A stretch of 64,000 nt of DNA from JABCYV01 sp963696025 (GCA_963696025.1 CAVOII010000011.1:114340-178339), one strand, 5' to 3'. Positions 54,985 to 63,534 are shown, counted from the first letter of the stretch. The notes: generated by a model from the sequence alone, not told the origin. Made by a program: numbers and translations.

Positions 54985-55716
54985 ATGAACCGAAAGAGAC
55001 TCCAGGCGATTGCCTCTCTAAGCTTCGCACTGATTATTTTTCTGGACGCGGGCTGGCAGGCGCGGGCGCAGGATCGTCAAATGTCGTATCCAAGCATGGC
55101 TCCGCTTGATCAATACTTAATGGATCGCAACGCCGAGATTGCCATGGCGCGGAGCGCGGCCCCGGAGGCCATTTCGCGCGATGCCGATGTCCTCGTCCTT
55201 GGACGGCATGGCTATGAAACGGCAGCCAAAGGCAAGAATGGTTTCGTATGTGTTGTGGATCGAGCGTGGATGGGCCAATTCGAGGGCGATGGTGCTGACA
55301 ACTTTTGGGACCCTAAAAGTCGAGGGCCGGTCTGCTTCAATCCACCAGCTGCCCGCTCCATCCTGCCAATTACGATTAAAAGAACGGAGATGGTATTGGC
55401 CGGTCAATCCAAAGCTCAGATCTTTGAAGGCATGAAGGCATTCGTAAAGCAAGGGCTGCCACCCCTGGAGCCTGGAGCCATGTCCTACATGATGTCGAAA
55501 GAACAGCACCTTAACGATGGCAGTCACCCCAACTGGATGGCTCACCTGATGTTTTACACTCCGCTCATGGACGGTTCCGTTTGGGGTGTAGATCTGCCCC
55601 TTTCTCCCGTGATGCTGCATCCACACTTCAGGGGCAATCCGGAACCGATCGATGAATTCATGGTTCCCGCGGGCTGGTGGTCGGATGGAACGCCGGACCC
55701 AGTCAAGCCGGAATAA
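54985..55716 (+). CDS. Exported protein of unknown function in TetR/P460 unit
   Basis: A 243-residue secreted protein. Signal peptide residues 1-29 (IASLSFALIIFLDAGWQARA). The mature part has DADVLVLGRHGYETAAKGKN, GFVCVVDRAWMGQF, ARSILPITIKRTEMVLAGQS, MSYMMSKEQHLNDGSHPNWM and AHLMFYTPL. No named family is recognised; the conserved Cys pair (FVCVVDR, GPVCFNP) may form a disulphide. ATG 54985 has AGGAGGAAG upstream. A truncated paralogue follows the next gene at 56389, so the gene was once duplicated. Regulation by the TetR upstream is inferred from the operator. Confidence 0.7.
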   Translation: MNRKRLQAIASLSFALIIFLDAGWQARAQDRQMSYPSMAPLDQYLMDRNAEIAMARSAAPEAISRDADVLVLGRHGYETAAKGKNGFVCVVDRAWMGQFEGDGADNFWDPKSRGPVCFNPPAARSILPITIKRTEMVLAGQSKAQIFEGMKAFVKQGLPPLEPGAMSYMMSKEQHLNDGSHPNWMAHLMFYTPLMDGSVWGVDLPLSPVMLHPHFRGNPEPIDEFMVPAGWWSDGTPDPVKPE

Positions 55717-55784
55717 GAGTCATTTCGTTTGCCGGCAAACAGTTGCGTTCTTTATTTGAAAAATCGGAAAGGACGTTGTGATCT

Positions 55785-56372
55785 ATGAAGAGCGTGTTGT
55801 GTTCTGGCCTTGTTGTGGTTACTTGCCTTGCGCTGCTAGCCGCCGCGTCTGAAGAAAAAGCGCCCAAGCCGCAATATGACCAGAAGGGCCAGCTTATCCG
55901 GCCTGCCGACTACCGCGAATGGATGTTTCTCTCCGCCGGCTATGGCATGAACTACAGCCCAGGCCCCGACAGCCACGAAATGTTTACCAATGTTTTTGTG
56001 CAGCGCTGGGCCTACGACGAATTCGCGAAGTCGGGCAAGTGGCCGGAGCAGAGCATGTTCGTGATTGACGAACGGGATGCAGCGAGCCGAAGTTCCATCA
56101 ACCAGAGGGGCCACTATCAGACCGATCTGACGGGGCTTGTCGCCGAGGTAAAAGATTCGGCGCGCAATCCGGATAAGTGGGCCTACTACTTTTTCAACGT
56201 CGACGGCAAAACCGCTGAGGCCATGCCCAAGGGCAACGTCTGCTGGTCGTGCCATGACGCTCATGCCGCCGTCGAGCACACGTTTGTGCAGTTCTATCCC
56301 ACGCTGAAGGTAGTGGCGAAGAAGTTCGGGACATACAACGAAGCGCGGGAGCAAGTGACGGAGGTGAAGTGA
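55785..56372 (+). CDS. Cytochrome P460-family protein
   Basis: A 195-residue exported cytochrome. Signal peptide residues 1-22 (SGLVVVTCLALLAAAS). The haem-binding motif CWSCH (in NVCWSCHDAHAAVEHTFVQF) and the family pattern YREWMFLSAGYGMNYSPG, FTNVFVQRWAYDEFAKSGKW match the cytochrome P460 family, in which a Lys cross-links to haem and hydroxylamine or NO is oxidised. A candidate cross-linking Lys is not certain. The preceding secreted protein and this cytochrome are 68 bases apart, probably one transcript. Partners: periplasm, unknown electron acceptor. Confidence 0.88.
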   Translation: MKSVLCSGLVVVTCLALLAAASEEKAPKPQYDQKGQLIRPADYREWMFLSAGYGMNYSPGPDSHEMFTNVFVQRWAYDEFAKSGKWPEQSMFVIDERDAASRSSINQRGHYQTDLTGLVAEVKDSARNPDKWAYYFFNVDGKTAEAMPKGNVCWSCHDAHAAVEHTFVQFYPTLKVVAKKFGTYNEAREQVTEVK

Positions 56373-56388
56373 AAGAAAGGGGATCGTA

Positions 56389-56541
56389 TTGGCTGGACTG
56401 TGCAAAGCTCAGATCCTCGACGGCATCAAAACATTCGAGAAGAAAGGGTTGCCGCCGCTGGAACCTGGCGGGATGACCTACATGATGTCGAAGCAAGGAT
56501 ACTTTGCGGATGACAAGGGCCGCAGCGAGGGAGCGGGATGA
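56389..56541 (+). pseudogene. Truncated paralogue of the secreted protein at 54985
   Basis: Reads LAGLCKAQILDGIKTFEKKG, LPPLEPGGMTYMMSKQGYFA, matching AGQSKAQIFEGMKAFVKQGL and PPLEPGAMSYMMSKEQHL in the gene at 54985. It lacks both ends, and is followed by a 15-base tandem repeat (56535-56563, unit GGGATGAACTGGAAC) that looks like decay by slippage. The remnant proves a local duplication and loss. Confidence 0.8.
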
Positions 56542-56595
56542 ACTGGAACGGGATGAACTGGAAGTAGACGCCGATTGACGGCGTGCAGGGCCACT

Positions 56596-57066
56596 ATGGA
56601 CTTCGGGCACAGGAGCAGTGACGAAACGGGCAATGGAGGTCTTTTGGATAACGGTGATCCGCATATTCGTGAAGTCGTACCCCAGACACGGACGCTCGCG
56701 ATGGGGAAGTCTGCGCGGATTGCGATCAAAGCTAAGGGGAGAATTCTCTTCATCGATGCAGCGGACGTTATCGCGGTGGAAGCCAAGGGAAACCATGTCT
56801 TGTTATTGCATACTTCAAGTTCGCACATGCTGCGAGAGTCGATCTCGACCATCGAGGAAAAGCTCAATCCGCACGGGTTTGTGCGAATTCATCGATCTGT
56901 GCTGGTGAACGCGGCATTGGTTGAAGAGATTCATCTATCGTCTCCGGGCGAGTATGTGCTCCGCCTGCGGGGAGGAAGGGAGTTCACAGCCACTCGTACT
57001 TACAAGAAGAATCTGCAACTCCTGGCGCAGTTGTGGATCGGTATCGGAGGTTTTGCTGTCGAGTAG
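56596..57066 (+). CDS. LytTR-domain DNA-binding protein
   Basis: A 156-residue protein. The LytTR domain covers about residues 40-145: ILFIDAADVIAVEAKGNHVL, LRESISTIEEKLNPHGFVRI, HRSVLVNAALVEEIH and YVLRLRGGREFTATRTYKKN. LytTR proteins bind direct repeats in promoters; here there is no receiver domain, so input is unclear. The first 35 residues are poorly conserved, and the true start could be the ATG at 56701. It follows the P460 unit and may be independent. Confidence 0.8.
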   Translation: MDFGHRSSDETGNGGLLDNGDPHIREVVPQTRTLAMGKSARIAIKAKGRILFIDAADVIAVEAKGNHVLLLHTSSSHMLRESISTIEEKLNPHGFVRIHRSVLVNAALVEEIHLSSPGEYVLRLRGGREFTATRTYKKNLQLLAQLWIGIGGFAVE

Positions 57067-57345
57067 GAGCTGTCTCACCGTCGGGGCGGCATTTCGGTAG
57101 TGGGAAAAGTTGAAAGGATGAGCCTGAGTTTTGTTGCGAAGTGCACATCGTAAGGACAGGCCGAAGCTTTTTGCCATTGGTCTGATCGTGATTAGTTGCC
57201 TACAGTTTTTCTTTCAAATTTCTAAATGGCTGCTTCCTTTGTTAACCCTGTGCTCGTGTTGGATTTAAGCGCATCAAGTGCCGAAGAAGGTTTCTTTAAG
57301 CCTGACCAGATCGTCAGGCCGTTTGATAAGAGCCGCGTCCTTCGA

Positions 57346-57711
57346 TCAATTGTCCGAATCCATACCCATGTTTACTGGGACGGCATCGTGTTCGCATCCG
57401 GCGCGCTCACACCGATGGAGAGCCGCTGCCGCAACTTTCTCCTCAAGGTCGAGCACCATCGTGGCCCGTTTCTCGTGATCCCTGATGGCGGAGCGGAGCG
57501 GTTCATCGGTAAAGGTCTCCAGGCTCCGTAGGATTGGATGGTAAGCGCCACCGCCGAAGCGTGGGAAACGTTCATAGCAGACGCCAAGAGTGACCAGGGC
57601 AGCTTGGTCGAGGTAGAACGCGAACTGGGACTCAGATCGTGTGGCGTCTTCCTCCACCAGGCCACGATAGATGCGGATGACCTCCAGCGATATGAGTGCC
57701 TGCGCGGACAT
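57346..57711 (-). CDS. Hypothetical soluble protein
   Basis: A 121-residue protein of unknown family. Features: SLEVIRIYRGLVEEDATRSE, LVTLGVCYERFPRFGGGAY and DEPLRSAIRDHEKRATMVLD, giving a helical protein with a beta hairpin. It is divergent from the DUF1570 gene (130 bases apart). The plus-strand frame covering this segment is an unlikely alternative, because it lacks family features. Confidence 0.5.
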   Translation of the reverse strand: MSAQALISLEVIRIYRGLVEEDATRSESQFAFYLDQAALVTLGVCYERFPRFGGGAYHPILRSLETFTDEPLRSAIRDHEKRATMVLDLEEKVAAAALHRCERAGCEHDAVPVNMGMDSDN

Positions 57712-57840
57712 GGCGCACAGCGCAGGTTGCGAAACATGTCACGTTTCGTCTCGCGAACGGGCTGGGGAGCAGCAAGCCTCGCACGAAGACCAGTGGGGCC
57801 GCACGGACTGTTGTACGATAACCGTCCAACGGGTGCGTTG

Positions 57841-59706
57841 ATGGGCTCTAGCGAACGACTGCGGTCTTGGTGGAACGCCCTCCTTATCATGACGGTGGCG
57901 GGCCTCGCTGCGCCTGTTTTCGGGGCCGAGCCGGAGTGGGTAGAAGTGCGGTCGCCTCACTTTTCCGTCGTCACGAACGCCGGCGAAAAGCGAGGACGGG
58001 AAGCGGCTCTGCGCTTCGAGCAGATGCGGGCCGTATACGGGGTACTCATGACCAAGGCCACGGTCACGATGCCGGTGCCGCTCCAGATCGTGGCTTTTCG
58101 CGATGGCGGAGAGATGCGTCGATTCGTGCCGCTGTGGCATGGAAAGCCGGTGGAGGTTGCAGGGCTGTTCGAGGGCAGTAACGACTGCAACTTTATCATC
58201 CTGGATATGACGGTGGACGATCCCTGGCAGGTGGTGTTTCACGAATACGCGCACGAGTTGCTGAACGGCAACACCCAGGCTCAATCCCAGCCCTGGTTCG
58301 ATGAAGGGTTTGCCGAGTTCTTTTCAACCATTAAGGTCAAGGGCGAGCGAGCAGACATCGGTTTGCCTTCGGAGAATGATTTGCGGATCTTGCAGAAGGC
58401 CGATCTCATGAGCATTGCGGATCTTTTCCGGATAAAACGGACTTCCAGCGTCTACAGCGAAAATGGGAGCCACCGATCGTTGTTCTATGCCGAGTCCTGG
58501 CTTGTGGTGCACTATTTTTACGACAAGCAATGGCTCTTGAAGATAGCGCCGTATTTCGCGCTCGCAGAGCGCGGAGTGCCGGTTGAGGAAGCCATCCGGC
58601 AAACGTTCGGCATGAGCGCCACGGATTTAGACATTGCGGTGCGGCAATATCTGAGCCGAAATCAGCTCCGGAGTTACCGCATTCCGGTGCCGAGTGGAAG
58701 CGAGAGCGCGGAATACGCGGTCAGGCGGTTGACGATGGCGGACGCGCGGGCCGTGCTGGCGGATGTTCACGTACATTCTCAAGACTATCAGGACAAGGCG
58801 GTGACCGAGTTCGAAGAGGTGCTCAAGCTTGAGCCGGGGAATACGGCAGCGCTGCGAGGAATGGGCTATGCGTATCTGATAAAGCATGAGTATCACCGTG
58901 CCGCGGAATACTTCACAAAGGCGATCGAGCACCATGCGGACGATCCGCGTCTGCTTTATTACTCGGCGCTTTTGGCCCAAGGCGAGGGCGGGCCGGGGTT
59001 GAGCGGAGATCGAGAACAGCTGGGAGTGGCGCAAAAGCAGTTAGAAAAGTCGATTGCGCTCAATCCGGAATTCGCCGATGCCTACCGCTTGCTGGCTTTA
59101 ACCTACGTGTCCCTGGGCAAGAAAGATCAAGCACTCCGGACGATCCGGAAGGCTGTAGAGCTGAGTCCGCGTAATGAGAGGTATTTGTTTAATCTGGCGC
59201 AAATATACATGGTGAACGGTAGGTACGATGAGTCTATCGTCACGCTGCGACAACTAACGAACGCACGCGATCCTGAAATTGGTGGACGAGCCGAGAAGGA
59301 ACTGCTGACGGTGAAGGAGATCAAGCGGGCGTCGTTGGCGGGAGTCCCAGTTGTGACTCGCTCCGGTATGCCGGTCGCGGATGAAGGATCGATCGCGAGT
59401 GAACTCTCGGTTTCCACGGCCCCTGGAGCGATTGCGCCTGCAATGGCGGAGACCGCGCAGACGTCGGCCCCAGCCGGGTTTCTCAGGGGGAAGCTGGAGG
59501 CGGTGGATTGTTCAGTGCCTCCGGAGGCTGTCCTGACCATTACATCCGGCGACCAGACCTGGAAGTTGCACGCCCGAGACACCGCTCTGGTGATTCTGAT
59601 CGGCCCGGATAAATTCTCCTGCGAGTGGGCGAACAAGAAGGTTGCGGTGAATTACTGGCAGACGGACGACGCTAAGGGGGAAATTGTTTCGGTCGAGGTG
59701 CAGTAA
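57841..59706 (+). CDS. Exported DUF1570-type gluzincin-like protein with TPR repeats
   Basis: A 621-residue protein. Signal peptide residues 8-30 (NALLIMTVAGLAAPVFGAEP). Then a DUF1570/zincin-like domain: VRSPHFSVVTNAGEKRGREA at the start and HEYAHELLNG (HExxH) with PWFDEGFAEFFST downstream, giving a metallopeptidase-type metal site. Residues about 300-470 are TPR repeats (YQDKAVTEFEEVLKLEPGNT, YHRAAEYFTKAIEHHADDPR, KDQALRTIRKAVELSPRNER). The C-terminal about 100 residues form another small domain (LTITSGDQTWKLHARDTALV). This architecture is common in Acidobacteriota; the substrate is unknown. ATG 57841 is chosen because the signal peptide starts there; the open frame to 57538 is antisense to a likely gene. 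Confidence 0.85.
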   Translation: MGSSERLRSWWNALLIMTVAGLAAPVFGAEPEWVEVRSPHFSVVTNAGEKRGREAALRFEQMRAVYGVLMTKATVTMPVPLQIVAFRDGGEMRRFVPLWHGKPVEVAGLFEGSNDCNFIILDMTVDDPWQVVFHEYAHELLNGNTQAQSQPWFDEGFAEFFSTIKVKGERADIGLPSENDLRILQKADLMSIADLFRIKRTSSVYSENGSHRSLFYAESWLVVHYFYDKQWLLKIAPYFALAERGVPVEEAIRQTFGMSATDLDIAVRQYLSRNQLRSYRIPVPSGSESAEYAVRRLTMADARAVLADVHVHSQDYQDKAVTEFEEVLKLEPGNTAALRGMGYAYLIKHEYHRAAEYFTKAIEHHADDPRLLYYSALLAQGEGGPGLSGDREQLGVAQKQLEKSIALNPEFADAYRLLALTYVSLGKKDQALRTIRKAVELSPRNERYLFNLAQIYMVNGRYDESIVTLRQLTNARDPEIGGRAEKELLTVKEIKRASLAGVPVVTRSGMPVADEGSIASELSVSTAPGAIAPAMAETAQTSAPAGFLRGKLEAVDCSVPPEAVLTITSGDQTWKLHARDTALVILIGPDKFSCEWANKKVAVNYWQTDDAKGEIVSVEVQ

Positions 59707-59740
59707 CGGGTTCTTACTTCCCAGCCCTGCTTGCGTGCCG

Positions 59741-60046
59741 CTACGGGCCTGTTTCGCAGAATCGCGGCCAAGACTCAGTACTTCGCTCCTGAGACCGGCG
59801 CTCACTCTGAACGGGTTTCCGAACGCAGGTATGTGTTTCGTGGTAGTCGCAGCACTGACCGCAGTAAGAATCCCCGCAGCATTCCATCCTGCATTCATCA
59901 CAGACGGCTTTCCCGCAATCGGCGCACTCGGCCACGCTTTGGTGTACCGCGCGGCTGAGAGCGGGAAGACACCCTTGCGGGGACTGGCAAGACCAAAGCA
60001 ACCTCACTCCTGGATTGATTACCACGGTGAGTTTGGCCTCCACCAC
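59741..60046 (-). CDS. Small B-box-like zinc-finger protein
   Basis: A frame of 101 residues. The conserved part is AECADCGKAVCDECRMECCG followed by DSYCGQCCDYHETHTCVRKP, a Cys/His-rich double finger (C-x2-C...C-x2-C and H-x2-H) like a B-box. Only the section around residues 38-80 is convincingly protein-like; the first 30 residues may not be translated and the start (GTG) is uncertain. Role unknown. Confidence 0.5.
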   Translation of the reverse strand: MVEAKLTVVINPGVRLLWSCQSPQGCLPALSRAVHQSVAECADCGKAVCDECRMECCGDSYCGQCCDYHETHTCVRKPVQSERRSQERSTESWPRFCETGP

Positions 60047-60931
60047 CAGCAGTTATGTTCTTATTCATCAGTTCTTCCCTGAGATTCGTTCGAGCATAAC
60101 GACCACTCCCACTTGACGTATAGGAAAAACAAAAATCCATTTCAAATGGACCGCTGGGCTCCGCCTGCGCTGGCGGGGTGGTCTCACTGACAGTCGGAAT
60201 GGCCGTTAGTCCAACTGACGGGAAAATGCTTGTGTTTGAGGAGAACTGAATTAACTCGAATCCAGGGCTGATTCTCCCTGATAAGTCCCTGTTCGCTCCC
60301 TGTTCCGATTTGCAATAAAGATCCCTGTATACCCCATGAGTACGAAGAAGATGGCGCAATGATGCGCGCATTTATTGCCTTAGAACTGGTAAAATCCCTG
60401 TATTTTTCCCTGTTAGCAGGGGAATTCTTTGGAGAGAAGTTAGCGCGAGACTGCGCCCTCCGCCACACAGTCTAGGTTGCAGAGAAATCCGACTGCTCTG
60501 TCAGGAAAATCGCAAGAAATCGCCGCAATTCCTCAACTTTTGCTCTCAAACTGGACCAGAGAAAGTGTCGCTTTCGACTCTGCATCGTGCTTTCGCGCCC
60601 TTTTTCTCTGCAGGGCAGATGCGCAGTCCGGTTTCAATGACTCCATTGGGCGAATCCCATGCGATCACAAACCGATGATGCGGCGAAGGCGCCTGCAATT
60701 TTGTCAGCCGTCGAAGCACCTTTATCTTTCAGTCCATTCAACCACCCCGGGACTGTGAAATAGCCCACTTTGTGACCTCAAATTTGGGCCAGGCGTGCCA
60801 TTCTTGGTCTCACGTTGTTTCCCGTAGGATATTGTCTGCACGCGCTTTCAAAGAGCCACCCCTAACCGTTGCCAGATGCGCGTGCATTCCGTGATCTTAC
60901 GTTGAGAAATGCGTTAGGAGATGAGGCTATT
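60047..60931. other. Long gene-free stretch
   Basis: 885 bases without a supported gene, containing the TCCCTG cluster listed separately. It ends at the promoter of the peroxiredoxin gene. Confidence 0.35.
60275..60412. repeat. Cluster of six TCCCTG units
   Basis: TCCCTG occurs at 60275, 60286, 60297, 60322, 60395 and 60407, the first three at exact 11-base spacing. Two copies flank TATTTT near 60401, next to TTAGCAGGGGAATTC. The flanking style resembles sequences found near integration junctions in environmental genomes, which I cannot verify here. Confidence 0.5.
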
Positions 60932-61495
60932 ATGCGAAAAACAAGCATCGCGATTTTGCTGGCATGCTCTCTGGTGATTGCCCCGGCACAGACGCGGAAA
61001 GAGTCTGCACCACCTGCGGCGAACGTCAAGGTCGGCGACCTCGCGCCTGATTTCACCTTGGAAGACCAGAACGGCCAGCCGCACTCGCTGCACGATTACA
61101 GAGGTAAAAAGAATGTGGTTTTGGCCTTCTACCTCTGGGCCTTCTCGCCCACTTGAACGCAGGAGGTGCGCAACTTCCAGCAGAACCTAGCCAAGCTGGA
61201 AGCGACAGACACCCAGGTCCTGGGTGTGAGCATGGACAACCCCTATGTCAACAAAGCCTTTGGCGACCAGAATGGCGTGACCTTTCCATTGCTCAGTGAC
61301 TTCGAAGGAACGGTCACCCGGCAGTATGGCATCTACAAGGAATACGATAAATTTAATCGCAAGATCCCCGCCGCACGCCGCACCACATACCTGATTGACA
61401 AGAACGGGAAAATCGTCGAGATGCAGGAGGAGGCAGACGCAGTTGACCCGACGAAAACCGTCAACGCATGTGAACGCCGGAAGCTCAAGGGGTAA
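60932..61495 (+). CDS. Exported peroxiredoxin (AhpC/TSA) with in-frame TGA at the peroxidatic cysteine; likely selenoprotein
   Basis: A 187-residue protein if TGA (61154-61156, codon 75) is translated. Signal peptide residues 1-19 (IAILLACSLVIAPA). Family core: VGDLAPDFTLEDQNGQPHSL, KKNVVLAFYLWAFSPT, then TGA, then TQEVRNFQQNLAKLEATDTQ, VLGVSMDNPYVNKAFGDQNG and FPLLSDFEGTVTRQYGI. The TGA occupies exactly the place of the peroxidatic Cys (T-x-x-C-T-x-E), both parts share one frame, and the rest is intact. A hairpin follows the TGA (separate entry). A possible resolving Cys lies in VNACERR. Selenocysteine here is an inference; a Cys-to-stop mutation or sequence error is the alternative. AGGAG/GAGG sequences precede ATG 60932. 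Confidence 0.85.
61174..61202 (+). promoter_or_regulatory. SECIS-like hairpin downstream of the TGA
   Basis: CTTCCAGC pairs perfectly with GCTGGAAG (8 bp) around a 13-base loop (AGAACCTAGCCAA). The loop begins 26 bases after the TGA and has G as its second base; known bacterial SECIS elements place the loop roughly 16-37 bases downstream with a G among the first two loop bases. No bulged U is evident, so the match is partial. Confidence 0.5.
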
Positions 61496-61644
61496 AGCTC
61501 CTCGGGCACGAATCGATCAAGACGACAGAGAAAAGCTACGCCACGTGGGTACAGGCTCGTACAGCTGGACACGCTCGTCGTGGACCGCCCCGAGACCTTG
61601 GTAACTGGAGGCAAACGGCTCCTCCATACCAAAATAAAGGATAC

Positions 61645-62316
61645 ATGTCGGAGCAGATAGCACATCTTCGTGCCAACGCGGCGTTGCTCTACCAACATGC
61701 CCGCCAGAGCGCTGCGCGTGTGCCTGTCAAGGCTCGTGTTGTGCTCGGCTTATTCCTAGCCGCCGCCGTGCTCATGGCGATGTACACCGCATTTACGGCA
61801 AAGGATGCCAGCCTGCATTTGAAGTTGCAGCACGCCTTCCACAACGCGCAGGTCTCGGTCTGGGTGGACAGTGACCTCGCCTTCGCCGGTAAGATCACCG
61901 GCGCTACGAAAAAGAGATTCGGCCTGATTCCCACCGCCTCGGTGGAAGGCAACCTGTCGCAAATCATTCCGGTGCGCTCGGGCCAGCATGATATCCGCGT
62001 ACGGATCGAGCCCGATGATGCCGTGAGACACAAGACAAAATCAGCGCAAACTTTGCCCGTAACACCGAGCAAACCCTCTCTGTCTCCGCTCGGCGGAGCG
62101 GGCTGTCGCTATCTTGGCAGGGTGGAGGTACTTCCTCCGGCAGAAACGTCCTCCAGCTTTGCATGGCTCTGGCGCTATGCCAGCACGCTGTTCCTGACTG
62201 GTGCAGGTTCCATCATCTCTGCGCTCACCGGATTCGCCCTCCGAGAGCTGCCTGCGCACATTCGGGCACGCCAAACCTCCGAGCCAAAAGCGCAGTCAAC
62301 CACCGCCGGTCAGTAG
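61645..62316 (+). CDS. Membrane protein with two helices, compensated double frameshift
   Basis: A 223-residue frame with a membrane helix at about 30-50 (VVLGLFLAAAVLMAMYTAFT) and another near 185-205 (TLFLTGAGSIISALTGFALR). Between bases about 62040 and 62140 the alternative frame reads NFARNTEQTLSVSARRSGLS and LSWQGG, which looks like the real protein, whereas the annotated frame there is Pro/Ser-rich. So two opposite single-base changes probably cancel each other. The function is unknown. It follows the peroxiredoxin gene by 150 bases, same direction. ATG has AAAGGA upstream. Confidence 0.55.
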   Translation: MSEQIAHLRANAALLYQHARQSAARVPVKARVVLGLFLAAAVLMAMYTAFTAKDASLHLKLQHAFHNAQVSVWVDSDLAFAGKITGATKKRFGLIPTASVEGNLSQIIPVRSGQHDIRVRIEPDDAVRHKTKSAQTLPVTPSKPSLSPLGGAGCRYLGRVEVLPPAETSSSFAWLWRYASTLFLTGAGSIISALTGFALRELPAHIRARQTSEPKAQSTTAGQ

Positions 62317-62405
62317 AGCCGTTGCTTCCCCTCATGTTCCAATTTCAGAACAATTCTGCGAAAGCTGCGCCGGTCTCGACTGAGGAAGCTTAAATACTCA
62401 TCGTG

Positions 62406-62760
62406 ATGAACCCTGCGGAAGAACACGCTCGCCCGACAAACACGCGGCGATTTCAGAGATATGAACTGGAAGCTGAACTGAGGGCGGCGACCGTTGGAGT
62501 CGAACCGAAAAGAATGCTGCAAGGCCGTGCTCTTAATATCAGCGAGATCGGGATGGCGGGAGTCTTTGTTAGTGGTTGGGATGTCGGCACACCCTGTCCA
62601 TCTGGAATTTGCAGTGCCCGTCAGTAGTAGCCGGGTAAGAGTCGGCGCGGTTGTGCGCAATCAATCAGATCATCGCTACGGATTTGAGTTTGTAGGTTTG
62701 ATTGCTGACCAACGCGAGGTCATATGCAAAACATGTCGAACACTTGCTTTGCTCCAATAG
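62406..62760 (+). pseudogene. PilZ-domain protein, one frameshift
   Basis: ATG 62406. Part 1: RRFQRYELEAELRAATVGVE, RALNISEIGMAGVFVSGWDV, with the R-x-x-x-R and N-I-S-x-x-G motifs of a PilZ domain (c-di-GMP binding possible). Near base 62595 the frame changes; the next frame continues VHLEFAVPVSSSRVRVGAVV, RNQSDHRYGFEFVGLIADQR and ends CRTLALLQ with TAG 62758-62760. Restored length about 118 residues is normal for the family. Confidence 0.75.
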
Positions 62761-63534
62761 TCGCTATCTCTCGACTGGGGGCTGACGGGCAGAGGTCTCC
62801 CAGGCTGAAGCAATCGCCCCGTGCAGTAAAAGAAGCGATTGTCTCGCTGCTAACCTCACTCGCCAGCCCGCCCGAGGGTAGGCCTGCAGAATAAGAGAGG
62901 GGAATAGCCCGGTCGTGCCGCGTCGAATAGCACGCGAGTGCTGACAAGCCTGAGGCCCCACGTCTCCCACTTCTTTCACGCGAGGCCTCGACCTGGAGGC
63001 CAGAGCGCAATCGACACGGAAATCGGCCTGCTGTAAACGAGATTCTCTAATTGTCCTGATTCTGGAACAGGTGTCCGCTCGAAGCAAAACGCCCCAGATC
63101 GGGAGAATCTGAGGCCTGTCCACAGCGCGTTTAAGCAGCCCTCCCAAGAGCAGCTTCTCAGCGAAAAGAACTCTAGGCCGTTTCATTGGGACAGGTAAAC
63201 AGCCTACTTGAATAGGGTCACGCCAGACGAATAGTCGGGCCGAGAACGGTGCCATCACCCCTAAAGCAGGCTCTCAATTTCAGCGCTGGAGTTAAGCCGC
63301 TGTGCTATTCGAGCGAATGTTCGCTCAAGTGATCAGACAGACTTACTGTTTCGGTCGCTTGAAGATACGACAGAAAGCCGAAGCGGGGATGATGACGGAA
63401 TTTCCATTCTGCTCACGGTGGGATTCGTGGTAGAAGCCGCCAAGAATTATGCTCACGGATTGGAGTCGAAAGGCTGCACCCCAACCGTGCCCCGTATCTA
63501 CAACGAGCGGGCCATTTACCCGCCCAGAGAGCCG
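62761..63534. other. Gene-free stretch before the 5S gene
   Basis: 774 bases without a supported gene. No 23S rRNA 3' end is visible upstream of the 5S gene, so 5S is not part of a normal rRNA operon here. The long minus-strand frame at 62764-63258 is not protein-like. Confidence 0.4.

Noticed and set aside
57538..57840. N-terminal extension of the DUF1570 protein
   Set aside because: Lies upstream of a clear signal peptide and is largely antisense to a likely minus-strand gene.
43113..61156. Reassigned UGA=Trp code to explain the TGA codons
   Set aside because: Many intact genes here end in TGA and use TGG for Trp; the peroxiredoxin TGA stands for Cys and the kinase stop is TAG.
62764..63258. 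164-codon minus-strand frame before the 5S gene
   Set aside because: Arg/Ser/Leu-rich without domain, ribosome site or conserved pattern.
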